A stretch of 64,000 bases of DNA from Ruminococcus sp. (GTDB lineage Bacteria > Bacillota > Clostridia > Oscillospirales > Acutalibacteraceae), in the NCBI GenBank assembly GCA_022510945.1, contig JAFLSK010000001.1, forward strand, positions 105,340 through 169,339, read 5' to 3'. Position 1 is the first letter of the stretch. Every line of letters starts with the position of its first letter. The notes beneath the pieces were generated by a model that did no database searches, was not told the DNA's origin, and saw nothing but the letters and a program-made list of their open reading frames with translations. Below, in pieces: positions 17,513 to 26,052 of the stretch. The position numbers and the translations under genes were made by a program.

Positions 17513-19933
17513 ATGAATTTGAGATACGACCACAAAAAAGTTGAAGTAAAATGGCAGAAAATATGGGAGGATAAGGGTGTGTTCCACGCAAGTGAGGACA
17601 CATCTAAAGAGAAGTTCTACGCTCTTATCGAGTTTCCTTATCCGTCGGGACAGGGCTTACACGTCGGACATCCGCGTCCGTACACAGCCCTCGACACAGT
17701 AGCGCGTAAAAGAAGACTTCAGGGCTATAATGTACTTTATCCTATCGGTTGGGATGCTTTCGGCCTTCCTACAGAAAACTATGCTATAAAAAATCATATT
17801 CATCCCGAAATCGTTACTAAGCAGAATATTGCTCGTTTTAAAAAGCAAATTCAGTCTCTCGGTATTTCGTTCGACTGGAGCAGAGAGATTAACACTACAG
17901 ACCCCGACTATTATAAGTGGACGCAGTGGATTTTCCTCCAGCTCTTTAAGAAGGGCCTTGCTTACAAGAAAGAAATGAACGTTAACTGGTGTACCTCCTG
18001 CAAGTGTGTGCTTGCTAACGAGGAGGTTGTTAACGGCGTGTGCGAGCGTTGCGGCAGTGAGGTTATCCATAAGGTTAAATCCCAGTGGATGCTTAAAATC
18101 ACTGCATATGCCGACAGGCTTATAAACGACCTCGACCTTGTTAACTATCCGCCGAGAGTAAAAGCTCAACAGAAGAACTGGATTGGTCGCTCAACGGGTG
18201 CAGAGGTAGATTTTACCGCCACAACGGGAGACAAGCTTACTGTTTACACAACACGTTGCGACACACTCTTTGGCGCTACATATATGGTTATTTCTCCCGA
18301 GCACCCGCTTATCGAAAAGTGGGCGGATAAACTCGAGAATATAGACGAGGTAAGAGCGTATCAGCTTGAGGCTTCTAAGAAATCTGACTTTGAACGTACA
18401 GAGGTTGCTAAAGATAAGACCGGTATCCGTCTGCAGGGTGTTGAGGCGATTAACCCCGTGAATGATACAAAAATTCCGATTTTTGTGTCCGACTACGTTC
18501 TTGTTTCCTACGGTACGGGCGCGATTATGGCTGTACCTGCTCACGATACGCGTGACTGGGAGTTCGCTAAAAAGTTCGACCTTCCTATCATCGAGGTAGT
18601 TAAGGGTGGAAAGGACGTTCAGGCAGAGGCGTTTACAGACTGCGCTACCGGAGTGCTTACAAACTCAGGCTTCCTCAACGAATTATCTGTAGAGGACGCT
18701 AAGGTTAAAATGATAGAATGGCTCACAGAGCAGGGTATAGGCAGAGCAAAGGTTAACTATAAACTGCGCGATTGGGTGTTCTCGCGTCAGCGTTATTGGG
18801 GCGAGCCTATCCCGATTGTTCACTGCGAGAAGTGTGGCTTTGTTCCGCTCCCGGAAAGCGAGCTTCCGCTTAAACTGCCTATGGTTGACTCCTACGAGCC
18901 TACTGACACAGGCGAATCTCCGCTTGCTAAGATAACCGATTGGATTAACACAACTTGTCCTTGCTGTGGTGGAAAAGCAGTAAGAGAGACGGACACAATG
19001 CCTCAGTGGGCGGGTTCATCGTGGTATTTCCTCAGATATATGGATCCCCACAATAACGATGCTTTAGCGTCGAAAGAGGCTCTTGAGTATTGGTCACCTG
19101 TAGATTGGTACAACGGTGGTATGGAGCACACAACACTCCACCTGCTCTATAGCCGTTTCTGGCATAAGTTCCTTTACGATTTAGGCGTAGTTCCTACTCC
19201 GGAGCCGTACGCAAAGCGCACAAGCCACGGTATGATTCTCGGAGAGAATGGCGAGAAAATGTCCAAATCCCGTGGCAATGTCGTAAATCCCGACGAAATC
19301 GTAGATGAATACGGCGCTGATACAATGCGTCTTTACGAGATGTTCATCGGCGACTTTGAGAAGGCTGCTCCTTGGAGTCCGTCAAGTATTAGAGGCTGCC
19401 GCAGATTCATTGAACGTTTCTGGAACTTACAGGGTATTCTTGTTGACGGCGACGAAATCCGTCCTGAGCTTGAGGGCGCGTTCCACAAGGCTATCAAGAA
19501 GGTCGGTGATGATATAGAGAACATCAAGTTCAACACTGCTATTGCTGCTCTTATGGCTCTTATCAATGACGTTACATCTTTCGGCTCAATAAACAAAAAA
19601 GAACTCGGAATTTTCGCAATTCTTCTCAACCCGTTTGCGCCACACGTTACAGAGGAAATTTGGGAAACATGCGGCCTCGGCGACGGTATTGTTGCAGAGC
19701 AGCAGTGGCCTGAGTACGACGAAAGCAAGTGTGTAGAGGATTCTATCGAAATTGCTGTACAGGTTAACGGCAAAATTAAGGCTAAGATTAATGTTGCTGT
19801 TAACGCCGAGCAGGACGAGGTTCTTGCACTCGCTAAGTCTGACGAAAATGTTGCTAAGGCTATTAGCGGAATGAATATCGTAAAAGAAATTTACGTTAAG
19901 GGTAGAATTGTAAACATTGTTGTAAAACCGTAA
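17513..19933 (+). CDS. leuS: Leucyl-tRNA synthetase
   Basis: A class I aminoacyl-tRNA synthetase of 806 residues charging tRNA-Leu. It shows the HIGH region ([17 protein letters not shown]), a zinc-binding insertion (CTSCKCVL...CERCG), the CP1 editing domain with the [12 protein letters not shown] and [15 protein letters not shown] motifs, [11 protein letters not shown] and the catalytic loop EKMSKSRGN. Normal length. The SD is cggagg, eight bases after rsfS. No T-box leader can fit here, so unlike many Firmicute leuS genes it is probably co-transcribed with the nadD-rsfS operon. Confidence 0.98.
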   Translation: MNLRYDHKKVEVKWQKIWEDKGVFHASEDTSKEKFYALIEFPYPSGQGLHVGHPRPYTALDTVARKRRLQGYNVLYPIGWDAFGLPTENYAIKNHIHPEIVTKQNIARFKKQIQSLGISFDWSREINTTDPDYYKWTQWIFLQLFKKGLAYKKEMNVNWCTSCKCVLANEEVVNGVCERCGSEVIHKVKSQWMLKITAYADRLINDLDLVNYPPRVKAQQKNWIGRSTGAEVDFTATTGDKLTVYTTRCDTLFGATYMVISPEHPLIEKWADKLENIDEVRAYQLEASKKSDFERTEVAKDKTGIRLQGVEAINPVNDTKIPIFVSDYVLVSYGTGAIMAVPAHDTRDWEFAKKFDLPIIEVVKGGKDVQAEAFTDCATGVLTNSGFLNELSVEDAKVKMIEWLTEQGIGRAKVNYKLRDWVFSRQRYWGEPIPIVHCEKCGFVPLPESELPLKLPMVDSYEPTDTGESPLAKITDWINTTCPCCGGKAVRETDTMPQWAGSSWYFLRYMDPHNNDALASKEALEYWSPVDWYNGGMEHTTLHLLYSRFWHKFLYDLGVVPTPEPYAKRTSHGMILGENGEKMSKSRGNVVNPDEIVDEYGADTMRLYEMFIGDFEKAAPWSPSSIRGCRRFIERFWNLQGILVDGDEIRPELEGAFHKAIKKVGDDIENIKFNTAIAALMALINDVTSFGSINKKELGIFAILLNPFAPHVTEEIWETCGLGDGIVAEQQWPEYDESKCVEDSIEIAVQVNGKIKAKINVAVNAEQDEVLALAKSDENVAKAISGMNIVKEIYVKGRIVNIVVKP

Positions 19934-20008
19934 AATACATATTTTTTAAATAGTGTTTAGTATAAGAAAAAATAATTTAGTATTTTTTAACTAATTTTTT
20001 GATAACCC

Positions 20009-20038
20009 TTGACAAATTATGTGAAGATATTGTATAAT
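20009..20038 (+). promoter_or_regulatory. Promoter of rpsU
   Basis: TTGACA at 20009-20014 and TATAAT at 20033-20038, 18-base spacer, in the AT-rich gap after leuS. Transcription should begin near 20045. Confidence 0.85.
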
Positions 20039-20062
20039 ACTACTCGCAGTATTTGCATATTA

Positions 20063-20088
20063 CCCATGCCGTTTGGCAGATGGGAGGG
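20063..20088 (+). promoter_or_regulatory. Hairpin overlapping the rpsU ribosome-binding site
   Basis: CCCAT (20063-20067) pairs with ATGGG (20080-20084), enclosing GCC/GGC with a GTTT loop. The 3' arm shares three bases with the GGGAGGG Shine-Dalgarno (20082-20088). The fold could limit S21 translation; whether S21 itself is the ligand is speculation. Confidence 0.5.
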
Positions 20089-20096
20089 AAATAGAA

Positions 20097-20273
20097 ATGT
20101 CAGAGGTAAGACTTAAAGAAAATGAATCTCTTGAGAGTGCTTTAAGAAGATTCAAAAAACAGTGTGCCAGAGCTGGCGTTATTGCTGAGGTTCGCAAGAG
20201 AGAGGCTTATGAGAAGCCGTCTGTAAAGCGTAAGAAAAAGTCCGAAGCAGCTCGTAAACGCAAGTATAGGTAA
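20097..20273 (+). CDS. rpsU: 30S ribosomal protein S21
   Basis: A 58-residue basic protein ([19 protein letters not shown], then a basic C-terminal tail rich in KRKKK), typical bS21, which helps base-pairing of mRNA with the 16S 3' end during initiation. The ATG at 20097 follows GGGAGGG by eight bases; an upstream in-frame ATG (20073) lies within the leader hairpin and would add an unconserved extension. It has its own promoter and terminator, so it is monocistronic. Confidence 0.97.
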   Translation: MSEVRLKENESLESALRRFKKQCARAGVIAEVRKREAYEKPSVKRKKKSEAARKRKYR

Positions 20274-20279
20274 ATAACA

Positions 20280-20313
20280 AAGCGGACAGAATAATTCTGT
20301 TCGCTTATTTATT
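20280..20313 (+). terminator. Intrinsic terminator after rpsU
   Basis: AGCGGACAGAA (20281-20291) pairs with TTCTGTTCGCT (20295-20305) with one G-T pair, followed by a T-rich run. Confidence 0.85.
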
Positions 20314-20347
20314 TATGTTGTTCAAATCCAGTATAAGGAGTTTCGTT

Positions 20348-20779
20348 ATGAAAAAAGTTCTTGTATTACTCGGTCCAAACCTGAATATGGTTGGAATAAG
20401 AGAAAAGGGAATCTACGGAAACGAGAGCAGCGAAAGTATTGCTGACCAGATTATCGGCTACGGTAAAGCAGACGGCTTTGACGTAGAGGTTTATCAGTCG
20501 AACCACGAAGGCGATTTGATTGACAAAATTCACGCTGCAAGAGATGTTTTCGACGGTGTTGTAATTAACGCCGGTGCGCTTACGCATTATAGCTATGCTT
20601 TAAGAGACGCGATTGCTTGCGTGAAGATTCCGTTTGTGGAGGTACATATGTCTAACATCCACGCTCGTGAGGAATTCAGACATACGTCGGTAATTGCGCC
20701 TGTATGTGCAGGGCAGATTGCCGGATTCGGCAAATACAGCTATTTGCTTGCAATGAACGCTTTAAAGGAAATGATGTAA
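20348..20779 (+). CDS. aroQ: 3-dehydroquinate dehydratase, type II
   Basis: AroQ removes water from 3-dehydroquinate in the shikimate pathway. The 143-residue size and motifs are those of the type II dodecamer: VLLGPNLNMVGIREKGIYG (with the catalytic Tyr), QSNHEGDLID, NAGALTHYSYALRDAI, and EVHMSNIHAREEFRHTS. The start at 20348 follows AAGGAG; the in-frame ATG at 20315 lies in the rpsU terminator. It begins an aroQ-pepP-efp cluster like yqhS-yqhT-efp of B. subtilis. Confidence 0.96.
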   Translation: MKKVLVLLGPNLNMVGIREKGIYGNESSESIADQIIGYGKADGFDVEVYQSNHEGDLIDKIHAARDVFDGVVINAGALTHYSYALRDAIACVKIPFVEVHMSNIHAREEFRHTSVIAPVCAGQIAGFGKYSYLLAMNALKEMM

Positions 20780-21865
20780 ATGTCCGTTCAAAAACGGAGA
20801 ATAAATAATTTAAGAAAGATTATTGACGATAATTCCGTTGCACTTCTGATAACAGGCGAGAACAATATTTATTATTTCTCGGGATTTCAGAAGAGCGAGG
20901 GAGCAATGCTTGTCACCAGAGATGAAAGCTACTTGCTTGTTGACTTCAGATACGTTGAGGCGGCGACAAAGACCGCTTGTGACTGCAAGGTTATTGAGTT
21001 TAAGTCGCTTGTAGATGAAGTTAAAGCCTTGCTTCAAAAACACGATATTAAAACGCTCATCTTAGAGTCTGATGTTGTTACTGTAAGCAAGTACAATAAA
21101 TATGTGCGTGCGTTTAACGAGGTCGGCGTATCGATTGTGTCCGACGATACACTCAGTAAAGCTATTTCTAACCTTCGAATCATTAAAAGCGAGGAAGAGA
21201 TAGCCTTTATATCTGAGGCACAAAGGATAACCGAAATGTCGTATAACGAGGTTTTAAACTTTATAAAGCCCGGTATAAGCGAGAAAACTGTAGCAAATGA
21301 GCTTGAGTACCTTATGAAGAAAAACGGTGCCGAGGGCATTTCTTTCGATTTAATCACTATCACCGGTAAAAAGACCTCGCTGCCGCACGGTGTGCCGTCT
21401 GACGATGTGATTAATGAGGGCGATTTCTTTACTATGGATATCGGGGCCTTGTATAACGGCTATCATAGTGATATGACCCGAACAGTAGCGGTAAAAAGTT
21501 GCAGTAACGAGCAAAGAGAGATTTACGATATTGTATTAAAGGCACAGATTTCGGCATTAAACGCGGTTAAGTCAGGCGTTAAGGCGTGTGATGTTGATAA
21601 AATTGCTCGCGATATTATTACAGACGCGGGGTATGGTGAAAACTTCGGTCACTCAACGGGCCACGGAGTAGGTCTTGATATTCACGAGGCGCCTTTTGTT
21701 TCTCCTAAGGGCGAGACTATTTTATCCGATAATATGATTATCACTATTGAACCGGGTATCTATCTCGAAAACAAATTCGGAGTTCGTATAGAGGATATGG
21801 TTATGGTGCAGAATAACGGGTTTAGAAACTTTGCAACGCTTGACAAGGAACTAATTATCGTTTAA
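20780..21865 (+). CDS. Xaa-Pro aminopeptidase, M24 family
   Basis: A 361-residue creatinase/prolidase-fold metallopeptidase expected to remove N-terminal residues preceding proline. After an N-terminal creatinase_N domain (to about 130), the M24 core has the dimetal ligands: D in FFTMDIGALYNGYHSDMTRT, H in FGHSTGHGVGLDIHE, E in IITIEPGIY, and E in GVRIEDM. It starts at the base after the aroQ stop and precedes efp, matching B. subtilis yqhT. It may supply cytoplasmic peptide turnover. Confidence 0.94.
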   Translation: MSVQKRRINNLRKIIDDNSVALLITGENNIYYFSGFQKSEGAMLVTRDESYLLVDFRYVEAATKTACDCKVIEFKSLVDEVKALLQKHDIKTLILESDVVTVSKYNKYVRAFNEVGVSIVSDDTLSKAISNLRIIKSEEEIAFISEAQRITEMSYNEVLNFIKPGISEKTVANELEYLMKKNGAEGISFDLITITGKKTSLPHGVPSDDVINEGDFFTMDIGALYNGYHSDMTRTVAVKSCSNEQREIYDIVLKAQISALNAVKSGVKACDVDKIARDIITDAGYGENFGHSTGHGVGLDIHEAPFVSPKGETILSDNMIITIEPGIYLENKFGVRIEDMVMVQNNGFRNFATLDKELIIV

Positions 21866-21868
21866 CTA

Positions 21869-21897
21869 TTGCAATTTTTGCGCTTTTTATGTATAAT
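21869..21897 (+). promoter_or_regulatory. Promoter of efp
   Basis: TTGCAA at 21869-21874 and TATAAT at 21892-21897 with a 17-base spacer, immediately after the peptidase stop. This gives efp its own transcript in addition to read-through. Confidence 0.7.
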
Positions 21898-21950
21898 AAC
21901 TCTTGATAATATATGGTAAATATATTTATGTAATTTTAGGAGGTAAATTT

Positions 21951-22508
21951 ATGATTTCAGCAGGTGATTTCAGAAACGGCGTTACATTTGAAATGGACGG
22001 TCAGGTAGTTTCTATCATTGAGTTCCAGCATGTTAAGCCGGGTAAGGGTGCGGCTTTTGTAAGAACAAAAATCAGAAATGTTATTACAGGCTCTGTAGTT
22101 GAAAAAACTTTTAACCCTAACGATAAATACCCGAAGGCTTTTGTTGACAGAAAGGATATGGAGTACAGCTACAACGACGGCGAACTCTATTACTTTATGG
22201 ATACAGAAACTTGGGAGCAGCTCCCGATTAACGCTTCTGTTCTCGGCGACAACTTCAAGTTTGTTAAGGAGAATATGGTGTGCAAGATTCTGTCCTACAA
22301 GGGCAACGTTTTCGGCGTTGAGCCGCCGAACTTCGTAGAGCTTGCGGTTACTAAGACTGACCCCGGCTTTGCAGGTAACACAGCTACAAATGCTACAAAG
22401 CCCGCTACTGTTGAGACAGGTGCTGAGGTTAAGGTTCCTCTCTTCATCAATGAGGGCGAGGTTATCCAGATTGACACACGCACAGGAGAGTATCTCGGCA
22501 GAGCATAA
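21951..22508 (+). CDS. efp: Translation elongation factor P
   Basis: EF-P binds between the P and E sites and relieves ribosome stalling at polyproline runs. The 185-residue protein begins [18 protein letters not shown] and contains the loop [17 protein letters not shown], whose central Lys is the tip residue (KPGKG), and the C-terminal signature [17 protein letters not shown]. The ATG at 21951 follows AGGAGGT; an ATA/ATG upstream is not conserved. Confidence 0.97.
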   Translation: MISAGDFRNGVTFEMDGQVVSIIEFQHVKPGKGAAFVRTKIRNVITGSVVEKTFNPNDKYPKAFVDRKDMEYSYNDGELYYFMDTETWEQLPINASVLGDNFKFVKENMVCKILSYKGNVFGVEPPNFVELAVTKTDPGFAGNTATNATKPATVETGAEVKVPLFINEGEVIQIDTRTGEYLGRA

Positions 22509-22520
22509 AAGGAGTACATT

Positions 22521-22991
22521 ATGACCCTAAATGAAAGAGCGGCTTATTTAAAGGGCCTTGCCGACGGTCTTAACCTCGACGAAGGTAAACCTGAGGTAAA
22601 GGTTATTAAAGAAATGCTTGAACTTATATATGACCTTACGGACGAGTTCAGCCTCACTCAGGATGAGATAGAGGACGTTTGCGACGTAATCGACGACCTC
22701 CGCGACGAGGTGTGTGAACTCGAAGAGGATTTTGACGACCTCACAGATTTCCTCGCAGAGGATGATTACGATGATGAGTATGAGGACGATGAAGACGAAA
22801 ATTTCGACTACGAGGTAAAGTGCCCTGATTGCGGCGCTGAGATTTTAGTTGATGAAGATACTCTCATCGAAGGCGAAATCAATTGCCCGAACTGCGGCAA
22901 CGAGCTTGAGTTCGATTTCTCAAGTCTTTTTGCAGATGAGGTTGACGATAGCGACGTTGATAGCCTTACAATCGACGAGGACGCTATTTAG
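22521..22991 (+). CDS. Acidic zinc-ribbon protein (CD1247-type N-terminal domain)
   Basis: A 156-residue, very acidic protein. The N-terminus (ERAAYLKGLADGLNLDEGKPE) matches the conserved domain known from the Clostridioides CD1247 family; the middle (residues 45-95) is mostly Asp and Glu and likely coiled or disordered; the C-terminus has a four-cysteine zinc ribbon (CPDCG...CPNCG). It sits 12 bases after efp with a good SD (aaggag), so the two are co-expressed, and it ends at a strong terminator. Function unknown; the pairing with efp suggests, but does not show, a role around translation or stress. Confidence 0.85.
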   Translation: MTLNERAAYLKGLADGLNLDEGKPEVKVIKEMLELIYDLTDEFSLTQDEIEDVCDVIDDLRDEVCELEEDFDDLTDFLAEDDYDDEYEDDEDENFDYEVKCPDCGAEILVDEDTLIEGEINCPNCGNELEFDFSSLFADEVDDSDVDSLTIDEDAI

Positions 22992-23013
22992 TTCTGATTT
23001 TTTTCACAAAATA

Positions 23014-23050
23014 AACACCTCTCGTGTATTATAACGAGGGGTGTTTTTTT
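23014..23050 (+). terminator. Strong terminator after the efp operon, overlapping the yunB start region
   Basis: A 12-bp stem, AACACCTCTCGT (23014-23025) with ACGAGGGGTGTT (23034-23045), 8-nt loop and seven Ts. The 3' arm contains GAGGGGTG, which is also the only Shine-Dalgarno candidate for yunB. Confidence 0.92.
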
Positions 23051-23690
23051 GTTATGTAAACCTAAAAAATCGAAGCGATTTAGAAAATTCCGACGTATTT
23101 TAATAATTTCTCTTATAATAATGCTTGCTATTTCAGTATACTTCGAGAAAAACGCGGTTGCTTTTTCAAAAAAATATGTAAAAAAACAATCAAAAGCAAT
23201 TTCCGGGGAAATAGTTGCGGATACGGTTAATGACGTTTTAGAGAAATTTGATGTTACTTATGACGATCTTGCTGTAATTAATTATTCTGACAACGGTGAT
23301 GTGCGGTCAATTTCAGAAAACAGCATTAAGGTCAATAAAATTAAGTCCGAGGTAGTAAGACGAATACAGAAAAAACTCGATAGGGAAGATATATATACGT
23401 TCTCATTACCTATGGGTTCGTTTACCAACATAACGCTAATTAACATCGTAGGACCGAATCTCGATATTAACTTCAGACTCACAGGTTCTGTTAATTGCAA
23501 ATTTAAAAGTACATTCGAAAGTGCGGGAGTTAATCAGACGCTCCATAAAATTTCACTTGAGGTTAAGACCGATATAATCTCAGTCAGCACGGATTTCAGC
23601 GAGGAGTATAAGTATAAAACGGATTATGAAATCGCTCAGACTGTTATAGTCGGAAGTATTCCGTCTACTTACGCGGATATTATTAGGTGA
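23049..23690 (+). CDS. yunB: Sporulation protein YunB
   Basis: YunB is a membrane-anchored protein made during sporulation in the mother cell; its exact role is unclear. The 213-residue product has a basic N-terminus, one transmembrane segment (residues 17-30, IISLIIMLAIS) and an extracytoplasmic domain with the family pattern: SLPMGSFTN, GPNLDINFRL, ESAGVNQTLHKISLEV and a C-terminal IAQTVIVGSIPSTYADI. The only start that keeps the basic residues and membrane anchor is TTG at 23049, five bases after GAGGGGTG. That SD is buried in the upstream terminator stem. It converges on tgt. Confidence 0.88.
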   Translation: MLCKPKKSKRFRKFRRILIISLIIMLAISVYFEKNAVAFSKKYVKKQSKAISGEIVADTVNDVLEKFDVTYDDLAVINYSDNGDVRSISENSIKVNKIKSEVVRRIQKKLDREDIYTFSLPMGSFTNITLINIVGPNLDINFRLTGSVNCKFKSTFESAGVNQTLHKISLEVKTDIISVSTDFSEEYKYKTDYEIAQTVIVGSIPSTYADIIR

Positions 23691-23699
23691 ATTTAATGC

Positions 23700-24830
23700 T
23701 TAAATACGCACAGCGAGCAGCTCACGATACTGTTTATAGAAGCTTTCAAACGTACCATTGTCGAGTGCCTCGCGAATTTTTTCGAGCAGTGTATTATAAA
23801 AATAGAGGTTGTGTGTAACACAAAGTCGCATTCCGAGCATTTCGCCTGCCTTCATAAGGTGGCGCACATATGCACGGCTGAAGTTTCTGCATACAGGGCA
23901 ATCGCACTGCTCGTCAATCGGACTTTCATCAAGCGTATATTTAGCGTTCATTATGTTTCTGATACCGCTCCAGGTAAAGAGATGACCGTGTCTTGCGTTC
24001 CTGCTCGGCATAACGCAATCAAACATATCCACGCCTCTATGAACTGCCTCGATAATATTAACAGGAGTGCCCACGCCCATAAGATAGCGCGGCTTATTAC
24101 TCGGCATATAGGGAATAACTTCGTCGATAATTTCGTACATCACTTCTGTTTCTTCGCCGACAGCAAGTCCACCAATAGCATAACCGGGTAGGTCGAGCTC
24201 AGCTATTTCCTTCATATGTTCAACACGCAAATCCTTATAAATTCCGCCTTGATTAATTCCGAAGAGTTTTTGTTCATTGTTGATGGTAGTTTCAAGACTA
24301 TTCAACCGTTCCATCTCAGCCTTGCATCTCTTTAGCCATTTTGTCGTAAGCTTTGCCGAGTTTTTAGTATAATCGTAAGGTGAAGGGTTTTCAACACATT
24401 CATCGAACGCCATGGCGATAGTTGAGCCGAGATTTGATTGAATCTGCATACTTGTCTCAGGGGACATAAATATTTTATGGCCGTCTATGTGCGAGTTAAA
24501 CGTTACGCCTTCCTCAGTGATATTTCTCAGCTTTGCAAGCGAGAAAACCTGAAAACCGCCGCTGTCCGTGAGTATAGGACCGCTCCATTTCGTGAATTTG
24601 TGAAGCCCACCCATAGCTTTAACATTCTCATCCCCGGGGCGCAGATGTAGATGATATGTATTGCTGAGCATAATCTGACATTTCGCTTCCTTAAGGTCGA
24701 ACGCGGACAGCGCTCCCTTAATAGCACCGCAGGTAGCTACGTTCATAAACGCAGGAGTTTGCACGGTTCCGTGGACTGTGTTTATAACGCCTCTGCGTGC
24801 GTCACCTTCTTTTTTAATAATTTCAAACAT
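23700..24830 (-). CDS. tgt: tRNA-guanine transglycosylase
   Basis: Tgt replaces the guanine at anticodon wobble position 34 of GUN tRNAs with the queuosine precursor preQ1. The 376-residue protein has the nucleotide-site motif LTDSGGFQVFSL, the catalytic aspartate in HRGVDMFDCVMPSRNARHG, and the structural zinc site CDCPVC with a following Cys/His (SRAYVRHL). It lies 15 bases downstream of queA, so the two form a queuosine operon. No preQ1 synthesis genes are in the window, so preQ1 or queuine may be salvaged. Confidence 0.97.
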   Translation of the reverse strand: MFEIIKKEGDARRGVINTVHGTVQTPAFMNVATCGAIKGALSAFDLKEAKCQIMLSNTYHLHLRPGDENVKAMGGLHKFTKWSGPILTDSGGFQVFSLAKLRNITEEGVTFNSHIDGHKIFMSPETSMQIQSNLGSTIAMAFDECVENPSPYDYTKNSAKLTTKWLKRCKAEMERLNSLETTINNEQKLFGINQGGIYKDLRVEHMKEIAELDLPGYAIGGLAVGEETEVMYEIIDEVIPYMPSNKPRYLMGVGTPVNIIEAVHRGVDMFDCVMPSRNARHGHLFTWSGIRNIMNAKYTLDESPIDEQCDCPVCRNFSRAYVRHLMKAGEMLGMRLCVTHNLYFYNTLLEKIREALDNGTFESFYKQYRELLAVRI

Positions 24831-24845
24831 ATTATTTATAACTCC

Positions 24846-25871
24846 TTATAGGATAGCCATAGCGTCACCAAACGAGAAAAATCTGTACTGCTCGTCTACT
24901 GCGGTTTTATAAGCTTTCATAATATTATCGTATCCTGCAAATGCGGATACAAGCATAATCAGAGTGCTTTCGGGAAGATGAAAATTGGTTATAAGTCCGT
25001 CGAGCACCTTGAATTTGTATCCCGGATAAATGAATATATCTGTCCAGCCGTCGGCTGCCTTAATCTCACCAAATTGTGTTGCAACACTTTCAAGCGTTCG
25101 ACAGGAGGTTGTCCCTACCGCAATAACTCTGCCGCCGTTTTCTTTTGTTTCTTTGATGATTTTAGCAGTTTCATCGGGTACTTCGTAGTGCTCGCTGTGC
25201 ATTTTGTGATTTGTAACATCGTCAACCTTAACAGGGCGAAATGTTCCGAGCCCGACGTGAAGCGTTACATATGCAATCTTAACGCCCTTAGCCTTTATCC
25301 TCGCCATAAGCTCGTTTGTGAAGTGAAGTCCAGCTGTCGGAGCGGCAGCAGAGCCTAGCTCATTTGAGTACACTGTTTGGTATCTTTCCTTATCCTCGAG
25401 TTTTTCGGTGATGTAGGGTGGAAGAGGCATTTGTCCGATTTTATCAAGTGTCGCAAAAAAGTTTTCGTCGCAGTCGAATTCCACAATTCTGTTGCCGTCG
25501 TCCTTGACATCTACAACCGTAGCGGTCATAAGTCCGTTACCAAAGTCAAATTTTGCGCCGACTTTCGCTTTTTTTCCGGGCTTACATAGCGTTTCCCATT
25601 GATTGCCTTTGATTTGTGTCAGCAGAAGAAATTCAACATTTGCGCCCGTGTCCTTTTTTGTCCCGAATATTCTCGCGGGTAGTACGCGTGAGTCGTTTGC
25701 AATCAGGCAGTCTCCGGGGTTAAGATAATCTATAATATCATAAAAATGCTTGTGTTCAATCTTTCCGTTATCTCTGCCGAGCACAAGAAGTCTTGAAGAA
25801 TCCCTCGGCTCGAGCGGGGTCTGAGCAATCAGCTCCTTAGGTAAATCGTAGTAAAAATCTGATGTTTTCAT
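24846..25871 (-). CDS. queA: S-adenosylmethionine:tRNA ribosyltransferase-isomerase
   Basis: QueA transfers and isomerises the ribosyl group of SAM onto preQ1 in tRNA, giving epoxyqueuosine. The 341-residue protein begins [24 protein letters not shown] and has the family motifs [34 protein letters not shown], and [19 protein letters not shown]. It is the first gene of the queA-tgt operon, divergent from asd; an SD (aaaggg) precedes the ATG. Confidence 0.97.
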   Translation of the reverse strand: MKTSDFYYDLPKELIAQTPLEPRDSSRLLVLGRDNGKIEHKHFYDIIDYLNPGDCLIANDSRVLPARIFGTKKDTGANVEFLLLTQIKGNQWETLCKPGKKAKVGAKFDFGNGLMTATVVDVKDDGNRIVEFDCDENFFATLDKIGQMPLPPYITEKLEDKERYQTVYSNELGSAAAPTAGLHFTNELMARIKAKGVKIAYVTLHVGLGTFRPVKVDDVTNHKMHSEHYEVPDETAKIIKETKENGGRVIAVGTTSCRTLESVATQFGEIKAADGWTDIFIYPGYKFKVLDGLITNFHLPESTLIMLVSAFAGYDNIMKAYKTAVDEQYRFFSFGDAMAIL

Positions 25872-25917
25872 ATCGAATCCCTTTCATATTATATATCCAA
25901 AAAATTATGATTTTTAA

Positions 25918-25946
25918 TTGACATTAATCTAACATAATGGTATATT
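25918..25946 (+). promoter_or_regulatory. Promoter of asd-dapA
   Basis: TTGACA at 25918-25923 and TATATT at 25941-25946 with a 17-base spacer in the gap between divergent queA and asd. The leader is about 100 nt. Confidence 0.8.
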
Positions 25947-25967
25947 ATAGAGTAGGTAAATTTTATG

Positions 25968-26026
25968 GTAAATTGTAGTTTCCTAAATATAATATATTAT
26001 TTTGTGGGAATTTACAACTATTTTAC
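25968..26026 (+). promoter_or_regulatory. Long hairpin in the asd leader
   Basis: GTAAA (25968-25972) and TTGTA (25973-25977) pair with TTTAC (26022-26026) and TACAA (26013-26017). The stem continues inward with TTTCC (25979-25983) and GGGAA (26006-26010) around a 22-nt AT loop. No T run follows, so it is not a terminator. Its role is unknown; it is too short for a lysine riboswitch. Confidence 0.45.
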
Positions 26027-26052
26027 GAGATTGTAATTTTATGGAGGTCAAA

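Noticed and set aside
17130..17530. T-box riboswitch controlling leuS
   Set aside because: leuS starts eight bases after rsfS, so no leader exists; no T-box motif is seen elsewhere upstream.
25940..26052. Lysine riboswitch before asd
   Set aside because: The leader is only about 100 nt and lacks the multi-helix lysine aptamer; it is noted only as an unexplained hairpin.
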